This document shows positions 17,799-25,223 of a stretch of DNA of 50,151 bases, piece after piece. The DNA comes from Micromonospora lutea (lineage in GTDB: Bacteria; Actinomycetota; Actinomycetes; Mycobacteriales; Micromonosporaceae), in NCBI RefSeq assembly GCF_016863535.1, contig NZ_BOPB01000038.1, forward strand, positions 1 through 50,151, in the 5' to 3' direction. The notes under the pieces are model-generated. The model was given only the letters and a program-made list of their open reading frames with translations, did no database searches and was not told where the DNA came from. A program made the translations under genes and the position numbers. How positions within the stretch are numbered: the first letter of the stretch is position 1; each line of letters starts with the position of its first letter.

Positions 17799-19300
17799 CC
17801 CGCTGGGATCCACGACTGATGGCCGGCCGGGCACCGGACGGGCCGGGCTTGCTGCGCAACTTCGTCGGCGGCGAGTTCGTCGACGCCGGAACCCGGTTCA
17901 CCAAACGCAGCCCGGTGACCGGCGAGCCGGTTTTCGAGGTCGTCGAGGCTGACCGATCTACTGTGGACGACGCGGTGGCGGCGGCGCGGACGGCGTTGCG
18001 GGGCCCGTGGGGCCGGGCAGGGGAGCGGGAGCGCGCCGAGGTGCTGCGCCGGGTCGCCGACGAGTTGGAGCGCCGCTTCGACGACCTGGTGGCCGCCGAG
18101 GTCGCCGACACCGGCAAGGCCATCTCGCAGGCTCGTACCCTGGACATCCCGCGTGGCGCGGCGAACTTCCGGGCCTTCGCGGAGATCGTGGCGACCACGC
18201 CGACCGAGTCGTTCACCACGGTCACGCCGACCGGTGGTCGGGCGCTCAACTACGCGGTGCGCAAGCCGGTGGGTGTGGTCGCGGTGATCGTCCCGTGGAA
18301 CCTGCCGCTGCTGCTGCTCACCTGGAAGGTCGCCCCCGCCCTGGCCTGCGGTAACGCGGTGGTGGTCAAGCCGAGCGAGGAGACGCCGGCATCGGCCACG
18401 CTGCTCGCCGAGGTGATGGCGGCGGCCGGGGTGCCGGACGGCGTGTTCAACCTGGTGCACGGCTTCGGGCCCGGCTCGGCCGGCGAGTTCCTCACCCGCC
18501 ACCCGGGCGTCGACGCGATCACCTTCACCGGTGAGTCGGCCACCGGCGGCGCCATCATGCGGGCTGCTGCCGACGGGGTGAAGGCGGTCAGCTTCGAGCT
18601 GGGTGGCAAGAACGCCGGGCTGGTCTTCGCCGACGCCGATCTGGACGCGGCGGTGGCCGGTTCGGTGCGGTCGAGTTTCACCAACGGTGGGCAGGTCTGC
18701 CTCTGCACCGAACGGATCTACGTGCAGCGACCGGTTTTCGAGGAGTTCACCGCGCGGCTGGCCGAGCGCGCTGGCGAGCTGGCGTACGGCTGGCCGGCCG
18801 ATGCGGCGACGGTGAACATGCCGCTGATCTCGCACGGCCATCGGGACAAGGTGCTCGGGCACTACGACCTGGCGCGGGCCGAGGGCGCGCGGGTGCTCGT
18901 GGGCGGTGGAGTGCCACGGTTCGACGACGCCCGAGACGGTGGCGCGTACGTGCAGCCGACGGTGCTGACCGGGCTCGGACCGGAGGCGCGGACCAACCGC
19001 GAGGAGATCTTCGGTCCAGTGGTGCACGTAGCGCCGTTCGACGACGAGGACGAGGCGTACGCCCTGGCCAATGGCACCGAGTACGGCCTGGCGGCGACGG
19101 TCTGGACCCGTGATGTGGGTCGCGCGCACCGGGCCGGTGCCCGGTTGGACGCCGGCATCGTCTGGGTCAACACCTGGTTCCTGCGTGACCTGCGCACCCC
19201 GTTCGGTGGGGTGAAGGCCTCCGGTATCGGGCGGGAGGGCGGCGTGCACTCGTTGGATTTCTACTCCGAACTGACGAACGTCTGCGTGGATCTGTCATGA
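17795..19300 (+). CDS. 2-Aminomuconate 6-semialdehyde dehydrogenase
   Basis: 501 residues from ATG 17795 with AGGAGG at 17784-17789. An ALDH-superfamily NAD enzyme: VPWNLPLLLLTWKVAPALACGN with the catalytic asparagine, FELGGKNAGLVFADADLD with the general-base glutamate, and NGGQVCLCTERIYVQ with the nucleophilic cysteine. In this operon the substrate should be 2-aminomuconate semialdehyde produced by ACMSD (the AmnC/NbaE role), giving 2-aminomuconate; a 2-hydroxymuconate semialdehyde substrate is less likely because no catechol 2,3-dioxygenase is nearby. Overlaps both neighbours by four bases. Confidence 0.9.
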   Translation: MTRWDPRLMAGRAPDGPGLLRNFVGGEFVDAGTRFTKRSPVTGEPVFEVVEADRSTVDDAVAAARTALRGPWGRAGERERAEVLRRVADELERRFDDLVAAEVADTGKAISQARTLDIPRGAANFRAFAEIVATTPTESFTTVTPTGGRALNYAVRKPVGVVAVIVPWNLPLLLLTWKVAPALACGNAVVVKPSEETPASATLLAEVMAAAGVPDGVFNLVHGFGPGSAGEFLTRHPGVDAITFTGESATGGAIMRAAADGVKAVSFELGGKNAGLVFADADLDAAVAGSVRSSFTNGGQVCLCTERIYVQRPVFEEFTARLAERAGELAYGWPADAATVNMPLISHGHRDKVLGHYDLARAEGARVLVGGGVPRFDDARDGGAYVQPTVLTGLGPEARTNREEIFGPVVHVAPFDDEDEAYALANGTEYGLAATVWTRDVGRAHRAGARLDAGIVWVNTWFLRDLRTPFGGVKASGIGREGGVHSLDFYSELTNVCVDLS

Positions 19301-20103
19301 GCGAGCGTTGCGATGTTGAGGTGGCGGCCCGGGAACTTTCCGAGGCTCGGGCGAGCGGGAAGCCCTGTCCGCCGTTGCGTGGACGGTTGCTTCCGGAGGG
19401 GGACGTCGAGGCCGCGTACCGGGTGCAGCAGCGCCAGGTGGGCGAGTGGCTGGCGTCGGGGCAGCGCCGGGTGGGCGCGAAGATCGGGTTGACCTCCCGG
19501 GTGGTCCAGGAGAGCTTAGGGGTGTACGAGCCGGACTTCGGGGTGCTCACCGACGCGATGGCGGTGCCCGACGGCGTCGAGGTGCCGATCGGCCGCCTGC
19601 TGCAACCCCGGGTGGAGGCGGAGGTGGCCTTCGTGCTCGGTGTCGACCTGCCCGACGAGCGGGTCACCACCGCTGACCTGCTGCGCGCCGTCGACCATCT
19701 GCTGCCGGCCATCGAGATCGTCGACTCGCGGGTCGTTGGCTGGGACATTTCCATTGTGGACACGGTCGCGGACAACGCCTCCAGCGGCCTGTTCGTGCTC
19801 GGCACCACGCCCCGCCGGCCGACCGAGGTCGACCTGCGGCTGTGCGGGATGGTCCTCGAACACGCCGGTGAGCCGGTGTCGGTGGGTGCCGGGGCGGCCT
19901 GCCTGGGCAATCCGTTGCACGCGCTGGCCTGGCTGGCCGGCACCATGGCCCGCGCCGGTGAACCGCTGCGCGCCGGGGACGTGGTGCTGTCCGGCGCGCT
20001 CGGCCCGATGGTGGCGGTGACCCCGGGCGCGGCGTACGAGGCCCGGATCTCCGGCCTCGGCTCGGTGCGGACCTGCTTCACGAAGGAGGGATCAGCCGGA
20101 TGA
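19297..20103 (+). CDS. 2-Oxopent-4-enoate hydratase (DmpE/MhpD type)
   Basis: 268 residues, FAH-like hydratase/decarboxylase superfamily. The stretch GAKIGLTSRVVQESLGVYEPDFGVLTDAM and the later DTVADNASSGLFVLG match the hydratase (DmpE/XylJ) version, not the decarboxylase version seen in the paralogue at 22132. Metal ligands lie in the QPRVEAEVAF region. It adds water to 2-hydroxypenta-2,4-dienoate (2-oxopent-4-enoate) to give 4-hydroxy-2-oxovalerate. Four-base overlaps at both ends. The next two genes use its product. Confidence 0.88.
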   Translation: MSERCDVEVAARELSEARASGKPCPPLRGRLLPEGDVEAAYRVQQRQVGEWLASGQRRVGAKIGLTSRVVQESLGVYEPDFGVLTDAMAVPDGVEVPIGRLLQPRVEAEVAFVLGVDLPDERVTTADLLRAVDHLLPAIEIVDSRVVGWDISIVDTVADNASSGLFVLGTTPRRPTEVDLRLCGMVLEHAGEPVSVGAGAACLGNPLHALAWLAGTMARAGEPLRAGDVVLSGALGPMVAVTPGAAYEARISGLGSVRTCFTKEGSAG

Positions 20104-21083
20104 CGACGGGCGTGGCGGTGATCGGGTCGGGCAACATCGGCACCGACCTGATGATCAAGGTACTGCGGCTGTCGGATTCGCTGCGGATGGTGGCGATGGC
20201 CGGTATCGACCCCGCCTCCGACGGGCTGGCGAGGGCGCGACGGCTCGGCGTGGCCACCACGGCCGACGGCGTGGCGGGCCTGGTCGCGATGCCTGAGTTC
20301 GCCGACGTGGAGCTGGTCTTCGACGCCACTTCGGCCGGCGCGCACCGGCACAACGACACGGTGCTGCGCGCGCACGGACGGACCGTGATCGACCTGACGC
20401 CGGCGGCGATCGGCCCGTACGTCGTGCCGCCGGTCAATCTGGAAGAGCACCTGGGCGAGACCAACCTCAACATGGTCACCTGCGGTGGGCAGGCGACGGT
20501 GCCGATCGTCGCCGCGGTACGGCGGGTGACGCCGGTGGCGTACGGGGAGATCGTCGCGTCGATCGCCTCGCGGTCGGCCGGTCCGGGCACCCGGGCCAAC
20601 ATCGACGAGTTCACCGAGACCACGGCCCGAGCGATCGAGGTGGTCGGCGGTGCCGACCGAGGCAAGGCGATCATCGTGCTCAATCCGGCCGATCCGCCGC
20701 TGCTGATGCGTGACACCGTCTACTGCCTCTGCCCCGACCTGGACGCCGACCGCGCGGCCATCGCCGCCTCCGTCGCCGACATGGTGACCACCGTGCAGGA
20801 GTACGTGCCCGGCTACCGGCTCAAGCAGGACGTGCAGTTCGACCCCGTCGACGCCTACGTGCCGTCGCTGGGGCGGCAACTCACCGGGTTGCAGGTCTCG
20901 GTCTTCCTGGAGGTCTCCGGCGCCGGGCACTACCTGCCCGCGTACGCCGGGAACCTGGACATCATGACCTCGGCCGCGCTGCGTACCGCGCAGCGGCTGG
21001 TCGCCCTGCGGAAGGTGGTTGCCGGGGTGGGCGCTCCGAGCGCAGCGGAGCCTGCGATCGCGGACGACGGGAGGCACCGGTGA
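20100..21083 (+). CDS. Acetaldehyde dehydrogenase (acylating)
   Basis: 327 residues, DmpF/MhpF type. Rossmann start GVAVIGSGNIGTDLMIKVLR, the catalytic cysteine in NMVTCGGQATVPIV, and the conserved RSAGPGTRANIDEFTETTARAIE and LNPADPPLLMRDTVYC. It oxidises acetaldehyde with CoA and NAD to acetyl-CoA and normally channels its substrate from the aldolase encoded next. The last 20 residues (GAPSAAEPAIADDGRHR) are an unusual polar tail. ATGA/GTGA overlaps on both sides. Confidence 0.93.
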   Translation: MTTGVAVIGSGNIGTDLMIKVLRLSDSLRMVAMAGIDPASDGLARARRLGVATTADGVAGLVAMPEFADVELVFDATSAGAHRHNDTVLRAHGRTVIDLTPAAIGPYVVPPVNLEEHLGETNLNMVTCGGQATVPIVAAVRRVTPVAYGEIVASIASRSAGPGTRANIDEFTETTARAIEVVGGADRGKAIIVLNPADPPLLMRDTVYCLCPDLDADRAAIAASVADMVTTVQEYVPGYRLKQDVQFDPVDAYVPSLGRQLTGLQVSVFLEVSGAGHYLPAYAGNLDIMTSAALRTAQRLVALRKVVAGVGAPSAAEPAIADDGRHR

Positions 21084-22135
21084 CGGAGCTGTACATCCAG
21101 GATGTGACGTTGCGTGACGGGATGCACGCCATCGCGCACCGCTACACCGTCGACCAGGTCCGCACCATCGCCGCCGCGCTCGACACCGCCGGGGTCGCCG
21201 CGATCGAGGTCGCCCACGGTGACGGGCTGGCCGGGTCGAGCGTCAACTACGGCCACGGCGCGGCCAGCGACGCCGACTGGATCGCGGCGGCGGCCGAGGT
21301 GATGACCAGGGCGAAGCTGACCACCCTGCTGCTGCCCGGCATCGGCACCATCGCCGACCTGAAGGCCGCCCGGGCGCTCGGGGTGAGCAGCGTCCGGATC
21401 GCCACCCACTGCACCGAGGCCGACATCTCCGCCCAGCACATCTCCTGGGCCCGGGAGAACGGCATGGACGTGGCCGGCTTCCTGATGATGTCGCACATGA
21501 ACGACCCGGCCGGGCTGGCCGCGCAGGCCAAGCTGATGGAGTCCTACGGGGCGCACTGCGTCTACGTCACCGACTCCGGCGGCCGGCTGCTGATGTCCGA
21601 CGTCGCGCAGCGCGTCGACGCGTACCGGCAGGTCCTCGAACCGACCACCCAGATCGGCATCCACGCCCACCACAACCTCTCCCTCGGGGTGGCCAACAGC
21701 GTGATCGCCGTCGAACACGGCCGGATCGCCGGTACCGGCCCGGTCGGGTCGCCGGCCGGCCGGACGGTCCGGGTGGACGCCTCCCTCGCCGGCATGGGGG
21801 CCGGCGCCGGCAACGCGCCCCTGGAGGTCTTCGTCGCGGTCGCCGAACTGCACGGCTGGCAACACGGCTGCGACGTCTTCGCGCTGATGGACGCCGCCGA
21901 CGACCTCGTCCGTCCATTGCAGGACCGGCCCGTCCAGGTCGACCGGGAGACCCTCTCCCTGGGGTACGCGGGGGTCTACTCCAGCTTCCTGCGCCACGCC
22001 GAACGGGCCTCGGCGCGCTACGGCGTGGACGTCCGTTCGATCCTGGTGGAACTGGGCCGACGCCGGATGGTCGGCGGGCAGGAAGACATGATCGTCGACG
22101 TGGCGCTGGACCTGGCTGGCAAGGAGAACTCATGA
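21080..22135 (+). CDS. 4-Hydroxy-2-oxovalerate aldolase
   Basis: 351 residues from GTG 21080, DmpG/MhpE type. HMGL-like TIM barrel: IQDVTLRDGMHAIAHRYTVDQV holds the metal and active-site residues, EVAHGDGLAGSSVNYGHG follows, and the metal histidines lie in IGIHAHHNLSLGVANS. Cleaves 4-hydroxy-2-oxovalerate into pyruvate and acetaldehyde and partners the preceding dehydrogenase. Overlaps the following gene by four bases. Confidence 0.94.
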   Translation: MTELYIQDVTLRDGMHAIAHRYTVDQVRTIAAALDTAGVAAIEVAHGDGLAGSSVNYGHGAASDADWIAAAAEVMTRAKLTTLLLPGIGTIADLKAARALGVSSVRIATHCTEADISAQHISWARENGMDVAGFLMMSHMNDPAGLAAQAKLMESYGAHCVYVTDSGGRLLMSDVAQRVDAYRQVLEPTTQIGIHAHHNLSLGVANSVIAVEHGRIAGTGPVGSPAGRTVRVDASLAGMGAGAGNAPLEVFVAVAELHGWQHGCDVFALMDAADDLVRPLQDRPVQVDRETLSLGYAGVYSSFLRHAERASARYGVDVRSILVELGRRRMVGGQEDMIVDVALDLAGKENS

Positions 22136-22905
22136 TCGGGCCGGACATCGCGGGGATCGCCGAGACGCTCGGCAGAGCCGCCGACACCGCGACCGCGATC
22201 GCTCAACTCGCCGCCGAGACCGGGTTGGACGTCGACGCCGCGTACGCGGTGCAGACGGCCCTGGTGCAGCGCCGGCTGGACCGGGGGGAGCGGCTCGTCG
22301 GGTTGAAGATGGGCCTGACCAGCAAGGCGAAGATGGCCCAGGTCGGGGTGGACGAGGTGATCTGGGGTCGGCTCACCGACGTGATGCGGATCCCCGACGG
22401 CGGCACGATCGACGTGGCCGACTTCATCCACCCCCGGGTCGAGCCGGAGGTGGCGTTTCTGCTGGACCGGCTTCCCGAGCCGGGTGAGCCGGTCGGTGAC
22501 TTCACCGACGCGGTGCGGGCGGTCGCTCCGGCGATCGAGCTGATCGACTCCCGGTACGCGAACTTCACCTTCTCCCTGCCGGACGTCATCGCCGACAACA
22601 CCTCGGCCGGTGCCTTCGTGATCGGGCCGTGGTCGCCGGTGCCGGACGGGCTGGACAACCTGGGCGTGCTGCTGGAGATCGACGGACGCCCGACGCAGGT
22701 GGGCTCGACGGCGGCCATCCTCGGTGACCCGCGCCGGGCGCTCGACGAGGGCATTCGGCTGGCGGGGCGGCACGGGGTGCGGCTGCGCGAGGGCTGGGTC
22801 TTCCTGGCCGGCGCGGCGACGGCTGCTGTTCCGTTGCGTGCTGGCGCTCATGTGCGTGCGGTTGTCGAGAAGCTCGGTACGGCTTCGTTGCGGAGTTCGT
22901 CGTGA
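22132..22905 (+). CDS. 4-Oxalocrotonate decarboxylase (DmpH/XylI type)
   Basis: 257 residues, paralogue of the hydratase at 19297. The motif VGLKMGLTSKAKMAQVGVDEVIWG and PDGGTIDVADFIHPRVEPEVAF, plus DSRYANFTFSLPDVIADNTS, match the decarboxylase branch. It removes CO2 from 4-oxalocrotonate to give 2-oxopent-4-enoate, feeding the hydratase. After its stop comes the only large intercistronic gap of the operon (123 nt), occupied by hairpin repeat copy B. Confidence 0.88.
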   Translation: MIGPDIAGIAETLGRAADTATAIAQLAAETGLDVDAAYAVQTALVQRRLDRGERLVGLKMGLTSKAKMAQVGVDEVIWGRLTDVMRIPDGGTIDVADFIHPRVEPEVAFLLDRLPEPGEPVGDFTDAVRAVAPAIELIDSRYANFTFSLPDVIADNTSAGAFVIGPWSPVPDGLDNLGVLLEIDGRPTQVGSTAAILGDPRRALDEGIRLAGRHGVRLREGWVFLAGAATAAVPLRAGAHVRAVVEKLGTASLRSSS

Positions 22906-22915
22906 GTTGGGGCGA

Positions 22916-22987
22916 GGGTTCCGGGCAGCCCAACCGGCTCCGGGCGGTCAGGCTTGATCCCTGCGCCGGTCGGGCTGCCCGGAACCC
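22916..22987 (-). repeat. 72-bp hairpin repeat, copy B, inside the tryptophan operon
   Basis: Arms 22916-22936 and 22967-22987 flank a 30-nt loop (22937-22966) that is the exact reverse complement of the copy A loop. The stem has 20 paired positions plus one that is A/C in the plus strand but a G/U wobble in the minus-strand RNA. Outer stem bases differ from copy A on both arms, keeping pairing. It starts 10 nt after the decarboxylase stop. Confidence 0.92.
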
Positions 22988-23028
22988 CGACGTGGTCGGG
23001 GTTCGTGCGCCGCTGCGAGGTGGGTGTC

Positions 23029-23457
23029 ATGGGTGACGGGGCTCGGGTGGTGGCGGGGAAGGCGGTTCCTCGGGGGGCGTTTCCGCACGTCAAGGTGGCG
23101 GGTGGGTTCGTCTTCGTGTCCGGTACGTCGTCTCGGCGACCGGACAACACGTTCGCGGGCGTGTCGGTGGACGAGTTCGGCACGACCGATCTGGACATCC
23201 GGGCTCAGACGCGAGCGGTGATCGAGAACATCGCGGACCTGCTGCGGTCGGTCGGTGCCGAGCTGACCGACCTGGTCCAGGTGACCACCTACCTGGTCAA
23301 CATGAATGACTTCGGTGGCTACAACGAGGTGTGGGCGGAGTTCTTCGACGCGACCGGGCCGACCCGGACGACCGTCGCCGTGCACCAGTTGCCGCATCCG
23401 CACCTGCTGATCGAGATGCAGGCCGTCGCCCTGCTCCCAGAAGGAGGCCAGTCATGA
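23029..23457 (+). CDS. 2-Aminomuconate deaminase, RidA/YjgF family
   Basis: 142 residues from ATG 23029; an in-frame start at 22954 lies within the hairpin repeat and is unlikely. The protein is a RidA fold: FPHVKVAGGFVFVSGTSSRRPDN, then QTRAVIENIADLLRSVGAELTDLVQVTTYLVNMNDFGGYNEVW and RTTVAVHQLPHPHLLIEMQAVA. In the AmnD/NbaF role it hydrolyses the enamine of 2-aminomuconate to 4-oxalocrotonate and ammonia. Stop overlaps the next start (ATGA). Confidence 0.88.
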   Translation: MGDGARVVAGKAVPRGAFPHVKVAGGFVFVSGTSSRRPDNTFAGVSVDEFGTTDLDIRAQTRAVIENIADLLRSVGAELTDLVQVTTYLVNMNDFGGYNEVWAEFFDATGPTRTTVAVHQLPHPHLLIEMQAVALLPEGGQS

Positions 23458-23978
23458 GTGAGATCGCCGAGCCGTTCAGCTTCCCCGGGTGGATTGCGGA
23501 GAACCAGCACCTGCTCAAGCCGCCGGTGGGCAACAAGGAGATGCTGCCCGGCTCCGAGGACTTCATCGTGATGGTGGTCGGTGGGCCGAACCAGCGGACC
23601 GACTTCCACGTCGACCCGTACGAGGAGTTCTTCTACCAGGTCAAGGGCAACATGCACATCAACCTGATGCTTCCGGACGGTCCGCGTACGGTGCACGTGC
23701 GCGAGGGGCAGATGTGGATGTTGCCACGGAACACGCCGCACTCGCCGCAGCGGCCGGAGGCCGGCTCCATCGGGATGGTGATCGAGCGGGTACGCGAGGA
23801 GGGGACGCTGGAGAAGTTCCAGTGGTACTGCCTCGAGTGCTCGCACAAGGTGCACGAGGTCGAGTTGCAGGTGCGCGACATCGCCGCCGACCTGCCCCCG
23901 GTCTTCGCGGCGTTCTACGCCGACGAGTCGGCGCGTACCTGCGACAACTGCGGCACCCTGCACCCGGGTAAGGGCTGA
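23454..23978 (+). CDS. 3-Hydroxyanthranilate 3,4-dioxygenase
   Basis: 174 residues, bacterial cupin type. Iron ligands lie in DFHVDPYEEFFYQVKGNM and RNTPHSPQRPE. The C-terminus has a second metal site of rubredoxin type, CLEC and CDNC (about residues 125-165), as in other bacterial enzymes (NbaC). It opens the ring of 3-hydroxyanthranilate to 2-amino-3-carboxymuconate semialdehyde. The product can cyclise spontaneously to quinolinate unless the next enzyme acts. The TGATG junction couples the two genes. Confidence 0.95.
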   Translation: MSEIAEPFSFPGWIAENQHLLKPPVGNKEMLPGSEDFIVMVVGGPNQRTDFHVDPYEEFFYQVKGNMHINLMLPDGPRTVHVREGQMWMLPRNTPHSPQRPEAGSIGMVIERVREEGTLEKFQWYCLECSHKVHEVELQVRDIAADLPPVFAAFYADESARTCDNCGTLHPGKG

Positions 23979-25003
23979 TGGCCGGTCCAACGCCGTCGGT
24001 GTCGCCGGTGGTGGACGTGCACACGCACGTCGTACCGAAGGGATGGCCGGACCTGACCGTGGCGTGCGGCGGGTCCGGTTGGCCCTGGCTCCGGATCGAC
24101 TCGGAACGCGCCGCCATGATCATGGTTGGGGAGACGGAGTTCCGCCCGGTCGGCGCGGAGTGCTGGGACGCCGACACCCGGCTGGCCGACATGGCGGCCG
24201 ACGGGGTCGATGTGCAGGTGATCTCTCCCACGCCGGTCTTCTTCTGTTATGACCGTCCCGCCGAGCAGGCGGTGAAGGTGGCCCGGATCTTCAACGACCT
24301 GACTCTGGAGATCGCCGCCGCCGGTGGAGGCCGGCTGCTGCCGTTCTGCCAGGTGCCGTTGCAGGACCCGGACGCGGCCTGCGCCGAGGTGGACCGCTGC
24401 CTGAGGGCCGGTCACGTCGGCGTGGAGATCGGTAACCACGTCGGCGAGCGGGATCTTGACGACGCCGGCATCGTGACGTTCCTGACCCACTGCGCCGAGG
24501 TCGGCGCGCCGGTCTTCGTCCACCCCTGGGACATGGCCGGCGGTCCCCGGCTGGACCGCTGGATGGCCCGGTGGCTCACCGGGATGCCCGCCGAGACCCA
24601 CCTGTCGGTGCTGGCGATGATCCTCGGCGGGGTGTTCGACCGGGTGCCGGAAACGTTGCGGATCTGCTTCGCCCACGGTGGCGGCAGCTTCCCCTTCTGG
24701 CTGGGGCGCGCCGACAACGCCTGGCACCGCCGGGGCGACCTGGTACGCGGTGCGTCCGCCGCCCCGCCCAGCTCCTACGTCGACCGGTTCTACGTCGACT
24801 CGGTGGTCTTCTCGGCTCCGGCGCTGCGCCTGCTCGTCGACACCATGGGCGCCGATCGGGTGCTGATGGGCAGCGACTACCCGTACCCCCTGGGTGAACG
24901 CCCGGCCGGCGCGGTGGTCCACCAGGCCGACTTCCTCACCGACGCCCAGCGCGCCAATCTGCTCTCCACCAACGCCCTCCGCTTCCTCGACCGAGCTGCT
25001 TGA
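23978..25003 (+). CDS. 2-Amino-3-carboxymuconate-6-semialdehyde decarboxylase (ACMSD)
   Basis: 341 residues of the amidohydrolase superfamily. Metal ligands are visible as the HxH pair in VDVHTHVVPKG, the histidine in VFVHPWDMAG, the base histidine in CFAHGGGSFPFWLGR and the aspartate in LMGSDYPYPLGE. It decarboxylates the 3-HAO product to 2-aminomuconate semialdehyde, diverting carbon from quinolinate (NAD) to catabolism. It is the last gene of the operon; a hairpin follows at 25044-25077. Confidence 0.95.
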   Translation: MAGPTPSVSPVVDVHTHVVPKGWPDLTVACGGSGWPWLRIDSERAAMIMVGETEFRPVGAECWDADTRLADMAADGVDVQVISPTPVFFCYDRPAEQAVKVARIFNDLTLEIAAAGGGRLLPFCQVPLQDPDAACAEVDRCLRAGHVGVEIGNHVGERDLDDAGIVTFLTHCAEVGAPVFVHPWDMAGGPRLDRWMARWLTGMPAETHLSVLAMILGGVFDRVPETLRICFAHGGGSFPFWLGRADNAWHRRGDLVRGASAAPPSSYVDRFYVDSVVFSAPALRLLVDTMGADRVLMGSDYPYPLGERPAGAVVHQADFLTDAQRANLLSTNALRFLDRAA

Positions 25004-25043
25004 GCGGGGGCCACCACCGAGCCGCCAGCCCGGTAGATCTCAT

Positions 25044-25077
25044 GGTGGCCGCCTCGGCCGCTGAAAACGCGGCCACC
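25044..25077 (+). terminator. Hairpin ending the tryptophan operon
   Basis: GGTGGCCGC (25044-25052) pairs with GCGGCCACC (25069-25077), a 9-bp stem with a 16-nt loop, 40 nt after the ACMSD stop. A further ggccacc at about 25010 offers an alternative pairing. No U-tract. Confidence 0.5.
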
Positions 25078-25223
25078 GTTCTCCACTACGACCGGGGATT
25101 CGACCTGTTGGCGGAGGTGGGTGGACCACGCTCGGAGTGGGTCTCGCCGCCGGGAACTCTTTCCTGAGCCGGTGACACTCGTGTCGGGAGGCGGCGGGTG
25201 GCCGGAGCGGGCAGGATGGCGGC

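Noticed and set aside
17402..19249. Minus-strand frame of 615 codons opposite the aldehyde dehydrogenase
   Set aside because: Composition is His/Arg/Val-rich shadow; the plus strand has the ALDH catalytic motifs.
22954..23028. Upstream ATG as start of the aminomuconate deaminase
   Set aside because: It lies within the hairpin repeat and the added residues do not resemble the RidA family; ATG 23029 fits better.
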